The translations under genes and the position numbers were made by a program. From contig JADJCK010000009.1 of NCBI GenBank assembly GCA_016703265.1, positions 248,001-312,000 of the forward strand: DNA of 64,000 nucleotides. Reading direction: 5' to 3'. This DNA is from a bacterium. GTDB taxonomy: Bacteria > Krumholzibacteriota > Krumholzibacteriia > LZORAL124-64-63. A model generated the notes under the pieces. It did not search any database. It had not been told where the DNA came from and was given only the letters and a program-made list of their open reading frames with translations. Shown here piece by piece: positions 46,532 to 54,730 of the stretch (its first letter is position 1; every line of letters starts with the position of its first letter).

Positions 46532-47210
46532 TCAATCCCCCTGCATCCCGATCATCGGCGGCATGTACGCTTCCGGGCCGGCCCGGAAGCGCTCGACGTT
46601 TTCCACCTTCGTGAACCAGATGATGCGGCCGTCGCGCACCAGCCTCGGGTGGTTGCGATCGGGACGGAAGCGCTCGCGTGACCGGGTCGGTGACCGTGCC
46701 GACGTACTTCAGCGGGTCGGCGCGGAACTTCGCCAGGGCGGCATCGCTCGACAGGTAATACGTCTCCCAGTTGACGAAGACGCGATGCTTCTCGTCGAGC
46801 AGGGCGTCCTTCGCCGGCTCCACCACGCACTTCACGCTGATACCCAGGTCGTTCAGGAACAGCTCGGGGCTTTGCACGAAAGCCTTCGCACAGGGCCTTC
46901 AGCAGAAGCCGACCGGGAAGCCGTTCACGTAGGCCGCCTGCATGCGCGGGTTCAGCTTCACCTTCCGCACCGGACAGCGGTCGTTCAAGGTGACCAGGCC
47001 GTCGGCCAGGTAGCGCAGGCGCGGCAGCGTGTCGGTCAGGCTGGTGAACTCGGCCAGCGGGGGCGGGGCGGGCTTGGCTTCGGAACCGGATTCAGGTTCG
47101 TCCGGGGGCGCGAGGGTGATCTGCTTCGCGGCGGCCGGACGGCTCTCGGGCTGGGCCAGGGCCGCGACGGCCCACAGCACCATGGCGGACGTCAGCAGGG
47201 CGATGTGCAT
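46532..47210 (-). CDS. Periplasmic YHS-repeat protein with in-frame UGA at a conserved cysteine (candidate selenoprotein), plus a downstream frameshift
   Basis: The gene starts with a signal peptide (IALLTSAMVLWAVAALAQ) and a Pro-rich linker. The first YHS domain reads DRCPVRKVKLNPRM, AYVNGFPVGFC, then UGA, then RPCAKAF. Family members have FCCxxCxxxF here, so the UGA (46901-46899, codon 104) replaces the second cysteine. Translation continues in the same frame through a second YHS-like unit (VNWETYYLSSDAALAKFRAD then PLKYVGTVTDPV). Near 46680 a shift is needed to continue into RFRPDRNHPRLVRDGRIIWF and finally EAYMPPMIGM, ending at 46532. YHS proteins bind metals, often copper. The two breaks may mean a pseudogene or sequence errors; the UGA context also fits selenocysteine. 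Confidence 0.7.
46868..46884 (-). promoter_or_regulatory. SECIS-like stem-loop downstream of the in-frame UGA
   Basis: In the mRNA, GGCUUU and AAAGCC form a perfect 6-bp stem around loop CGUGC. The loop begins 21 bases after the UGA and has G as its second base, within the spacing and loop rule published for bacterial SECIS elements. It is a sequence-level candidate only. Confidence 0.35.
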
Positions 47211-47328
47211 ATCGGCAACGGTCCTTCCCTGTCGGCAACGGAGCTGCCGGGCGGGTTCGCCCGGCGCGAATGGCGGATAACATACATTTTTTGGTGTGAG
47301 TTCCCGTTCTGCCGGCAAAAGCGCCATT

Positions 47329-48066
47329 TCAGGCGTCCCCGCCGGACTGCGCCCGGAGCCAGGCTGCCGCCCGCCGCAGGTCGAGCGGCTCGCCGCCGTC
47401 CCAGAGCGCCGCGTAGAGCCGGCGCATGCGGGCCAGGTCGTCGGCGGTGTCGATGGAGAGTTTGGCCGTGGCGACCAGTTCGGCCGGCGGCTCGGCCCAG
47501 GCCGTCACCATCAGTTCGGGGTGGGCCGGTGCGTGCCGCATGGCCCAGGCCGTGACGTGCTCGGTGGCGAGCGGATCGTTGCCGGCGGCCTCGCGGCTCC
47601 AGCGCAGGGCGCGGGCCGAGACGACTTCGCCCCCCTGCAGCAGCGACGTGACGCCGTCGCGGAAGCGCACCACATCGGCCCCCTCTTGACGGGCCAGTTC
47701 CAGCCACTGCGCCAGATGCACGGGGTCGAACAGGGGCGAGTCGCCGCACACGCGCGCCACCCAGCGCGCGGGAAAGTGATCGAGCGCCAGCAGGAACCGG
47801 CCGAGCACGTCGTGCTCGGGGCCCCGCACCACCGCCACCTTCATCGCATTGGCCACCGCAACCAGCGGGTCGTCGCACTCGTGGTCGGTGGTCGCCAGCA
47901 CCACCGGCACCCCGGCGCCCACCTGCTGCGCGCGCTGCAGGATGTGCCACATGAGGGGGCGCCCGGACAGATCTTCCATCATCTTGCCGGGCAGGCGCTG
48001 CGAGCCCATGCGGGCCTGCACGATGCAGACCGCGGCGGTGCCTGCCTGTTCGAGGTCGCTGTTCAT
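47329..48066 (-). CDS. SpsF-like cytidylyltransferase family protein
   Basis: A 245-residue protein with the SpsF/CMP-sugar synthetase start VCIVQARMGSQRLPGKMM and further motifs VVLATTDHECDDPL, GDSPLFDP and LSIDTADDLARM. It would activate a sugar or polyol as a CMP derivative for surface polysaccharide. The ATG at 48066 was chosen because it begins the family domain; its ribosome site is weak and the longer frame has no support. It is divergent from the glycosyltransferase-like gene. Confidence 0.85.
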   Translation of the reverse strand: MNSDLEQAGTAAVCIVQARMGSQRLPGKMMEDLSGRPLMWHILQRAQQVGAGVPVVLATTDHECDDPLVAVANAMKVAVVRGPEHDVLGRFLLALDHFPARWVARVCGDSPLFDPVHLAQWLELARQEGADVVRFRDGVTSLLQGGEVVSARALRWSREAAGNDPLATEHVTAWAMRHAPAHPELMVTAWAEPPAELVATAKLSIDTADDLARMRRLYAALWDGGEPLDLRRAAAWLRAQSGGDA

Positions 48067-48211
48067 GGCCGGGCGCCACCGTGGGGTTCGCGGAAAAGCG
48101 GTGCGCGGAACTTCACGGTTCCCGTTCCGCGCCGGAGCCGCTAGCCTACTCGCGGAGCCGTCGGCGCACCAATCAAAAACGGCCGTGGGGCCATTGCGAA
48201 AGTCCGCCTCC

Positions 48212-50026
48212 ATGACGATGCCCGGACATGTCCTGGCCCTGGTCGACCACCCCAACCTCGACGTACCGCTGCTGCCGGTGCTGCAGGAGCTGGCGCGCCG
48301 CGGCCATCGGGTGGAGGCGCTCGTGGTCGAGCACGGGCGCGCCGACAACCTGCGCGCCGCCGGCCTCACGGTGCAGGTCGACCCGGCCGCGCTGCCCGCC
48401 TTCCTGGGCGCCACGGGCCCCCGGCTGTTCCTGACGGCGGCGGACATGATTCCCCAGCACGCGCTGGGTGTGCGCTGCGAACTGCTCTGCCGCCAGCACG
48501 GCGTGCCTTCGCTGGCGCTCGAACACGCGCCCTTCTCGCTCGGTCACAACGACGGCTTTCCCCCGCACCTGGCCTTCGGCGCCGACGTGATGGCCGTGGT
48601 CGGGCAGGAGGACGCGCGACGCTACGGCCTGCTGGGACTGGACCCGCGCCGGCTGGTGGTGACCGGTGCGCCCGCCATGGACGGGTTGACGGGCATGCGT
48701 GACCAGGCGCGCGGCAGTCGCGGCCGCGGCGTGACCATCTTCGGCCAGGGTCACACCTGGGTCGGTGCGCGCAGTGCGCAGCGCTGCGACGCGGACGCCT
48801 GGTGCGCGGAACTGGCCTCGCTGTACGCATTGCTGTGCGCGCGCTGGCCGGATACGCCGCTGCGCATCAAGCCGCACCCGGCCGAACCCGCCCACGGCAC
48901 GGCGGAGCTGTACACCCGCGCCATCCCCCCCGCCCTGGCCGGCCGCGTGCAGGTGTTGTCGACGGACACGGCCAACCGCGAGCTGATCCTCGACAGTGAA
49001 CTGGTCATCAGCTTCTCGAGCAGCGTCTGGCTGGAGGCGCGCATCCTCGACCGCGCCGCCGTCTTCCTCTCGCTGCAGCAGCGCACCGGCCGCACCGCAG
49101 CCCACATCGAGGCGATGGGCGGCACCTGGCTGCCGGGTCGCGCGCTCGACTTCACCGCGCGGTTCACGCCGCGCCTGGACGAACTGGCCGCACGCGCAGC
49201 CTCGCGCCCGCCCGCCGACGAGGAGATCCTCGCCGCCTACGCCGGTCCGCTCGACGGCCGCGCCGCCGTGCGCGTGGCCGACCTGGCCGAGGAGCTGCTG
49301 GCCTCGGGGCCGCCGGACGTGGACCTGCCGGATCTGACCTTCGACGGGCCCGGCGAACGGCCGCGGCTGCTGCGGCCGCAGGTCAGCTACGCGCACTACG
49401 TGCACCAGCAGGCCCTGGCGGAGGAAGTGATGGCCGCCGGCGTCGAGCAGCCGTTCGTGCTCGAGCTGGCACCCGAAGGCTCGGACCTTGCGGCCCACCT
49501 GCCGCTGGCGTTTCACTGGCGGCATGGCGAGCCGCTCGCCGGAGCGCCGCCGGTGCCGGCGCCGCTGGGCTGGTTCGACGTGGTGGTGGCGCCCGACCTG
49601 TGGGCCGGCGGCCTGCCCGACGACCCGTCGGCCGAACTGACGGCGATGATCGCGCTGGCCAGGCGGCGCCTGGTCTTCAGCGTGGCCGCTGCCGCCGGCG
49701 ACGAACTGTTCGGGGCTGCCGCCCAGCTGCTCGCCACCGGCGACCTGGACGATGCGCTGCCCGACTGCCGGCCCGATCCGCAGGGACTGGCCACGCTTTG
49801 CCGCGCCAGCGGCCTGTCGCTGCGCGTGCAGGCGGTGCAGAACGGCGCCTCGTGGTGCCAGTCGCTGCTGCTGGAGAACCTGGGCCTGGATCCCGAGGCG
49901 CTGCTCGCGGTCCGCCGCTCGCTGCAGGCCGTGGGCTACCCGCACGAACACGGCGAGCGCGGCGTGCGCCTGGTCTTTACGCTGAGCCGACCCGAGGAAA
50001 CCCGACCCCGCAACCCGGGAGCCTGA
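48212..50026 (+). CDS. GT-B-fold glycosyltransferase-like protein
   Basis: About 604 residues. The N-terminal half resembles GT-B/UDP-GlcNAc-epimerase or CDP-glycerophosphotransferase-like enzymes: VLALVDHPNLDVPLLPVLQE, then PLRIKPHPAEP, then ELVISFSSSVWLEARIL. The C-terminal ~200 residues (VLELAPEGSDLAAHLPLAF, GWFDVVVAPDLW) look like a degenerate methyltransferase-like fold. Exact activity unknown. The start may be either ATG at 48212 or 48218. It ends four bases before the DXS-like gene, so the two are an operon. Confidence 0.72.
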   Translation: MTMPGHVLALVDHPNLDVPLLPVLQELARRGHRVEALVVEHGRADNLRAAGLTVQVDPAALPAFLGATGPRLFLTAADMIPQHALGVRCELLCRQHGVPSLALEHAPFSLGHNDGFPPHLAFGADVMAVVGQEDARRYGLLGLDPRRLVVTGAPAMDGLTGMRDQARGSRGRGVTIFGQGHTWVGARSAQRCDADAWCAELASLYALLCARWPDTPLRIKPHPAEPAHGTAELYTRAIPPALAGRVQVLSTDTANRELILDSELVISFSSSVWLEARILDRAAVFLSLQQRTGRTAAHIEAMGGTWLPGRALDFTARFTPRLDELAARAASRPPADEEILAAYAGPLDGRAAVRVADLAEELLASGPPDVDLPDLTFDGPGERPRLLRPQVSYAHYVHQQALAEEVMAAGVEQPFVLELAPEGSDLAAHLPLAFHWRHGEPLAGAPPVPAPLGWFDVVVAPDLWAGGLPDDPSAELTAMIALARRRLVFSVAAAAGDELFGAAAQLLATGDLDDALPDCRPDPQGLATLCRASGLSLRVQAVQNGASWCQSLLLENLGLDPEALLAVRRSLQAVGYPHEHGERGVRLVFTLSRPEETRPRNPGA

Positions 50027-50030
50027 TACG

Positions 50031-51788
50031 ATGCTCGACCGGATCACCGACCCCCGCGCCCTGCGCGACCTGGACCCGACGCGCCTGGCGGCACTGTGCG
50101 AAGAGATCCGCGCCTTCCTCATCGGGAAGATCAGCGTGACCGGCGGGCACATCGGCGCCAACCTGGGCACCATCGAGCTGACCGTGGCCATGCACCACGT
50201 GTTCGACTCGCCGGCCGACGCCTTCGTCTTCGACACCGGCCACCAGGGCTACACGCACAAGCTGCTGACCGGGCGCATGGCCGCCTTCGACACGCTCAAC
50301 ACGTGGGGCGGCATGTCGCGGTTCATCGAGCCGAAGGAAAGCGTGCACGACGTGCTGGGCGCCAGCCACGCCGGCACGGCCATCTCCACGGCGGCCGGCC
50401 TGGCGATGGCGCGCCGGGCCGACGGCTCGGGGCGCTGCGTGGTGGCGGTGGTCGGCGACGGCGCGCTGGTGGAAGGCGCGAGCTTCGAGGGCCTCAACTA
50501 CGCGGTCGAGAGTTCGCTGCCGCTGGTCATCGTCGTCAACGACAACGGCATGGCCATCGCGCCGAACGTCGGGGGCATCCGCAACCTGTTCGCGGGCGAC
50601 GACTGGGCCACCAAGGCGCGCGGCTTCTTCGGCGGCCTGGGCTACCGCTACCTGCCTGTCGCCGACGGGCACGACCTGCCTTCGCTGATCGCCGCGATGC
50701 ACGAGGCGCGCGACGGCCTGGCCGACGGGCCGGCCATCGTGCACGCCAAGACGATCAAGGGCCGCGGCCTGGCCTGCGCCGACGGTCACAAGTACCGCAT
50801 GCACTTCTCCATGCCGTTCGACCCGGTCACCGGCAGCGGCGCCTCGCCGACTATCGCCGGGCGCACCTACGCGGTGGTGGCTTCGCGCGCACTGCAGTCG
50901 ATGATGGCCGACGACCCGACCATCATCGCCCTCTCGCCGGCCACGCCCTACGCCTCCGAGCTCGATCCCGTGGCCGCGGCGTTCCCCGACCGCGTGATCG
51001 ACGTGGGCATGGCCGAGCAGCACGCGGTGAGCATGGCCGCCGGCCTGGCCATGCGCGGCTTCAAGCCCGTGGTCTGCTTCCAGTCGACGTTCATGCAGCG
51101 CGCCATGGACCAGATCATCCATGACCTGGCCTATCCCGACCTGCCGGTGACCATCCTGGCGGTGCGGTCCGGCTTCGCAGGCTATGACAGCGGCACCCAC
51201 CACGGCATCTACGACCTGTCGTGGCTGCAGGCCATCCCCGGGCTGCAGGTGTTCCACGCCGGCACGGCCTTCGATGTCGATGCGGTGGTGCGCTGGCGCC
51301 TGGCGGCGCCGAAGTCGCCGATGGTGATCCTCTATCCGTACGAGCAGGTGCGCGAGGGCGAGCTGGAACCGGTGGGCGCCTGCCGCGACATCACGCGGCC
51401 CGACCAGCTCGGCGATCCCGCGCCCATCTGCCTGGTCTCGACCGGCAACCGGCTCGAGACGTGCCTGGCCATTCGCGACCGCCTGGTCGCCGCGGGCCGC
51501 GCCGTGTGCGTGGTGAACCCGCGCTGGATCAAGCCGCTGCCCGTGGAAGCGTTGCTGCCCTGCCTGAAGGCGGCCTCGCTGGTGGTCACGTTCGAGGAGA
51601 ACATCATCACCGGCGGCCTCGGCTCGGCCGTGGCGGCGCTGATGATCGACCACGGGCTGCCGGCCCGGCTGCTGCGGTCGGCCTCGCCCGATGCGTTCAT
51701 GCCGCCGGGGTCGAAGGCGGAGGTGAGTGTGGTGGCGGGGATTGATGTGGAGAGTGTGTGGGGGCGGGTGCAGGCATACCTGGGTTAG
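50031..51788 (+). CDS. dxs: 1-deoxy-D-xylulose-5-phosphate synthase-like enzyme
   Basis: A 585-residue thiamine-diphosphate enzyme. It has the DXS order: ISVTGGHIGANLGTIELTVA, FDTGHQGYTHKLLTG, the TPP motif GDGALVEGASFEGLNYAVES...NDNG, AEQHAVSMAAGLAMRG with the catalytic Glu, and FEENIITGGLGSAV. It is shorter than usual DXS (about 620-640) and lies behind a glycosyltransferase-like gene beside a cytidylyltransferase. It may be the housekeeping isoprenoid enzyme or a paralogue making a deoxypentulose phosphate for surface carbohydrate. The sequence alone cannot decide. Confidence 0.85.
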   Translation: MLDRITDPRALRDLDPTRLAALCEEIRAFLIGKISVTGGHIGANLGTIELTVAMHHVFDSPADAFVFDTGHQGYTHKLLTGRMAAFDTLNTWGGMSRFIEPKESVHDVLGASHAGTAISTAAGLAMARRADGSGRCVVAVVGDGALVEGASFEGLNYAVESSLPLVIVVNDNGMAIAPNVGGIRNLFAGDDWATKARGFFGGLGYRYLPVADGHDLPSLIAAMHEARDGLADGPAIVHAKTIKGRGLACADGHKYRMHFSMPFDPVTGSGASPTIAGRTYAVVASRALQSMMADDPTIIALSPATPYASELDPVAAAFPDRVIDVGMAEQHAVSMAAGLAMRGFKPVVCFQSTFMQRAMDQIIHDLAYPDLPVTILAVRSGFAGYDSGTHHGIYDLSWLQAIPGLQVFHAGTAFDVDAVVRWRLAAPKSPMVILYPYEQVREGELEPVGACRDITRPDQLGDPAPICLVSTGNRLETCLAIRDRLVAAGRAVCVVNPRWIKPLPVEALLPCLKAASLVVTFEENIITGGLGSAVAALMIDHGLPARLLRSASPDAFMPPGSKAEVSVVAGIDVESVWGRVQAYLG

Positions 51789-51804
51789 GCGCCGGGGCGC
51801 TCAC

Positions 51805-52047
51805 AACAAGCCTGTTCCAAGCATGAGTCGTCGCGGCAACTGCCGGGACAACGCAGTCGCCGAATCGTCCTTCAGTTCATTGCAGAAGGAGTGGGTTCGT
51901 CGGCGGACTTACCGGCCTCTTGAAGAGGCACGAGCGGAGCTGTTCAGCGACATCGCAATATTCTACAATGTCAGCGGTCGCCACAGCCGCCTTGGCAACG
52001 TCAGCCCCGAGGCGTTCGAGAGCGCCTCAAGAGGTGTGGCTTGTTAG
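51805..52047 (+). pseudogene. IS3-family transposase C-terminal fragment
   Basis: The fragment MSRRGNCRDNAVAESSFSSL, RRRTYRPLEEARAELFSDIA and HSRLGNVSPEAFES matches the last ~75 residues of IS3-type OrfB, including the catalytic Glu region. Everything before it is missing. Its right edge coincides with the broken end of the propeller gene. Confidence 0.85.
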
Positions 52048-52470
52048 GTGTCTATGAAACCAGGGGAATTCCATGCCGCTCGAATCGAATGCGCTAACGA
52101 ATGCACCCATGCCAGCGGTATAGACCACGTCATCGGGACCTATGGCCAGCGCGATGGGGCCCTGCAGGTCGCCGGGCCCCTCGCCTTCGGCGCCAAACGC
52201 CAGCATTCGCTCACCACTCGCGGAGAACTTGTGAATCTTCTTGAATCCGCTGTCCAGAATGTAGAGGTTCTCGCTCGAGTCCAATGCGATGTCGGCAATC
52301 TCGCCGATCGCCTCACCTGCTTCCGTGCCGCCGAAGACAAGGTCCTCTCTGAGAGAGAGCTCCGGCGCGAAAGCGATTAGTTTCTTCGCTTCGGTAGCGT
52401 TGCCTGGGAGAGACAGACAGAGTGCGGCGGCGGCAATTGCCATCATTTGAGCGACATGCATGCGGGACAT
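52027..52470 (-). pseudogene. Truncated NHL/6-bladed beta-propeller secreted protein
   Basis: The gene begins with a signal peptide (MMAIAAAALCLSLPGNATEA) after GGGAGG. It contains propeller blades (IADIALDSSENLYILDSGFK, then KIHKFSASGERMLAFGAEGE, then GPGDLQGPIALAIGPDDVVY). After about 110 residues the frame runs into the IS3 fragment and stops at 52027. Homologous proteins have several more blades, so the 3' part was lost. Confidence 0.75.
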
Positions 52471-52960
52471 TGACGATTGCCTCCCTTTCGCACATCGATG
52501 CAGCAAGCGGTGACGGGCCGACGATTCCAGACTGATTCGCGCGACGCGGGCGAGTGCCATTCTTTGTTGAAAGTTGAACGGCACCACTACCCGTGGTCTT
52601 ATGAGATTGTCGAAGACCTCATCCACGAATTTCTTGCCGCGGATCAACCTCACATGAAACCCTGAACGCTCATTCATCGTTTCAGCCCCTGACAATCTGC
52701 GGCCGCGCATCGGACGACCGCTGGCTGTACTCGCACGAGGATCTCTCGATCGACTTGACCGGCCACCTGCAACAATTAAGGCCAACTCGAACCCAAAGCG
52801 GGTGCAATAGAATTTGGCTTCCTCGAGACTTCTAATGGCCAAGGCCCTCGCTGTGACCATCACGCGACCAAATGCGCACGAATTGTCCAATCATCAAGCC
52901 CGTCATCAAACGCCGCGATCAATGCGCCGCTTCGCGCACTGAGCCAGGTTGAGCAGGAAG
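52471..52960. other. Intergenic or decayed region
   Basis: The minus-strand frame is open across most of this region (for example MNERSGFHVRLIRGKKFVDE) but matches no family I know and lacks a clear ribosome site. It may be a decayed gene or the promoter region of the truncated propeller gene. Confidence 0.4.
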
Positions 52961-53372
52961 AGGATAGTCGAAACAAACCACCATTCGCCCCCGCCAAACC
53001 CTCGCGACCGCCCCTTGACACCCGTTGAGTATCCCCGGAAGTCAATCGACCCGCCCCGAACCGCGCCTAGCGGCCGATTCTCCGCGTGTCTTGCCCGTCC
53101 GCGGGCGCACGCCCCCAAACGCCGTACTGCCGATGCCACGGCCCCCATTCGTTCGCCTGTCAGGGGATCACTCCCAGCCGTTCGCCTGTTGCCCCGCCGT
53201 CTGGTCCATCTCCGGCCATTCCGCAGTCGCGATCGTCTGGTCGAACCCGAACGCGAGCTGCGGCGGCGAACGCGCTGGCAGCACCGCCGGCGGCTGCGTG
53301 GGTTCGCCGATGTGGGCGAGAATGCGCTCGATCACCGGACGGTCCAGCAAGAAGGCTATGATGCGCAGCGCA
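52961..53372 (-). mobile_element. IS91-family remnant (3' end only)
   Basis: The minus strand encodes the last ~70 residues of an IS91 transposase (RIIAFLLDRPVIERILAHIG then EPTQPPAVLPARSPPQLAFG) followed by the same terminal noncoding region as the full element at 54.7 kb, starting near ATAGTC (52964 against 54734). DNA similarity is clear but imperfect, so it is an older, separate insertion. The 5' part is missing. Confidence 0.85.
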
Positions 53373-53396
53373 ACGCCGCCGCCGCCATCGGGCCAC

Positions 53397-53615
53397 ATGG
53401 CGCACAGCGGGCAGTTCCGCGTGCGTCTGCCGCGCACGCTCCACGCGCGGCTTGCCGTGCAGGCCGAGCGCGAGGGCGTCTCCCTCAACACCCTGGTCTG
53501 CACGCTGCTGTCGGAGGGATCGGCGCGGTGGCATGCGGCTGACCATTTGACCGGGCCGTCAGCGGCGCCGGATGAGATGGCGGGGCAGACCCAGGATCTG
53601 GATTGGGGAAGTTGA
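53397..53615 (+). CDS. HicB-type ribbon-helix-helix antitoxin fragment
   Basis: A 72-residue product with the HicB C-terminal RHH pattern GQFRVRLPRTLHARLAVQAE followed by REGVSLNTLVCTLLSEG. In HicB antitoxins this domain follows an N-terminal RNase H-like domain, which is missing here. The start at 53397 abuts the broken end of the IS91 remnant. Probably a gene truncated at its 5' end, or a small free-standing RHH protein. No HicA toxin is adjacent. Confidence 0.65.
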   Translation: MAHSGQFRVRLPRTLHARLAVQAEREGVSLNTLVCTLLSEGSARWHAADHLTGPSAAPDEMAGQTQDLDWGS

Positions 53616-53617
53616 GG

Positions 53618-53633
53618 CTTGCGCCGGCGCAAG
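53618..53633. repeat. Palindrome CTTGCGCCGGCGCAAG
   Basis: A perfect 16-bp copy of the recurrent palindrome, three bases past the HicB-like stop codon. The flank GCAAGTGAGA is shared with the copy at 12180. Confidence 0.75.
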
Positions 53634-53770
53634 TGAGATGGCGCCCACAATTCGGCCTGTCCATTGGACAGCCGTGCCATTGAAATCACATGGCCGCCAA
53701 CTGTTACTTGGCATGCCAAATTTAGCCAATCGGCTAATAGCGGCTAATTCAGAAGCTCTGAATCGCCCCG

Positions 53771-54616
53771 TCAGTTGAAAGGATTGGGCCTGTTCTGCCG
53801 CAACTGGTACTCGAGCGGCGGCGGGATCATCGCCGCCGCCTCCGTCCTGGCCCGCACACCCGGCGCCGCGGCCACGGCCTCGACATCCGCGACCGCCTTC
53901 GCGACATCCCAGACAAGAGTCTTCACGCTGTGCACGCCATCGATGGTCACCTCATGGTTCACGTAGAGGCCGGAACCCGCGTCATAGAGCCGGATGATCA
54001 CGACATCCCCGAACTCGAACGTGCCGGCATCGTCCCCGTTCTCGTCCGTCATCGGCTGCGGCCCCAGGTCGTACAGGAAGGGGAAGTGCGTCTTGTCGGT
54101 GAACTTGATGCGTCCGTTCGCGTCGCTGACGCCCAGCACCGGCTGCTGCTCGATGTCCGGCGACGTGTAGACGGACGTGTACTTGCTGTCGCGGAACGTC
54201 TCGGTGCCGCCCACCGAGGCCACCATCTCGTAGCGGTAGATGCGCGAGCCCATCAGGAAGTCCTCGTCCAGGTTGCCGGCGACAATGATGCCGTGCGCAC
54301 CCGCCGGCAGGTCGTTGTCCAGCACTGAGCGTGCGAGGCGACCTTCGAGATCGTAGATATCCAGGACCACGTGCGCCTCTTCCGGGATGATGAACTCGAC
54401 GTCGGTGACCGACTTGGCCGCCGCCACCGGGAATCCGGGGATGGGCACATGCAGCTTCGCCTCGATGCCGGGGACCGGGTTGTTCGCGGGATCGCGGATC
54501 AACAGGTTCAGGGCGAACGGGGTCACGCCGGGGTCGGTGCTCTTGTCGGTGCAGGCGGTGAACGCGACGGCCATGAGCACGAGGCCGGGCAGCAGCAGGT
54601 GGGTGGCGCGGGGCAT
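53771..54616 (-). CDS. Lipoprotein with FlgD-like module, sorting domain cut short at NPFN
   Basis: A 281-residue protein. The lipoprotein signal ends VAFTAC. Residues ~75-125 form a FlgD-like Ig module (VVLDIYDLEGRLARSVLDND, then LPAGAHGIIVAGNLDEDFLM). The C-terminus reads YQLRQNRPNPFN and stops. Full FCB sorting domains continue NPFNPxTxIxF for about 75 more residues, as in the LVIVD protein at 1335. The domain is therefore truncated. Start ATG at 54616 with GGAGGGAG upstream. Confidence 0.8.
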   Translation of the reverse strand: MPRATHLLLPGLVLMAVAFTACTDKSTDPGVTPFALNLLIRDPANNPVPGIEAKLHVPIPGFPVAAAKSVTDVEFIIPEEAHVVLDIYDLEGRLARSVLDNDLPAGAHGIIVAGNLDEDFLMGSRIYRYEMVASVGGTETFRDSKYTSVYTSPDIEQQPVLGVSDANGRIKFTDKTHFPFLYDLGPQPMTDENGDDAGTFEFGDVVIIRLYDAGSGLYVNHEVTIDGVHSVKTLVWDVAKAVADVEAVAAAPGVRARTEAAAMIPPPLEYQLRQNRPNPFN

Positions 54617-54730
54617 GAGGACTCCCTCCGGGGGCAGGGTTCAACGAGGACGATGTCGCGGTGGCTGCGGAGGGGGAGCTTAACATTTCTGGCCCATGGA
54701 TTCAAAGGCCAGTTGGTTGAAGCCTGCGTG

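Noticed and set aside
48173..50236. 687-codon minus-strand frame opposite the glycosyltransferase-like gene
   Set aside because: Antisense shadow with biased composition; the plus strand has recognisable motifs.
50096..51124. 342-codon frame overlapping dxs
   Set aside because: Out-of-frame shadow, Arg/Gly-rich, no recognisable motif.
53160..53546. Minus-strand frame covering the RHH domain
   Set aside because: Only its IS91 part has homology; the other part is antisense to the HicB-like domain.
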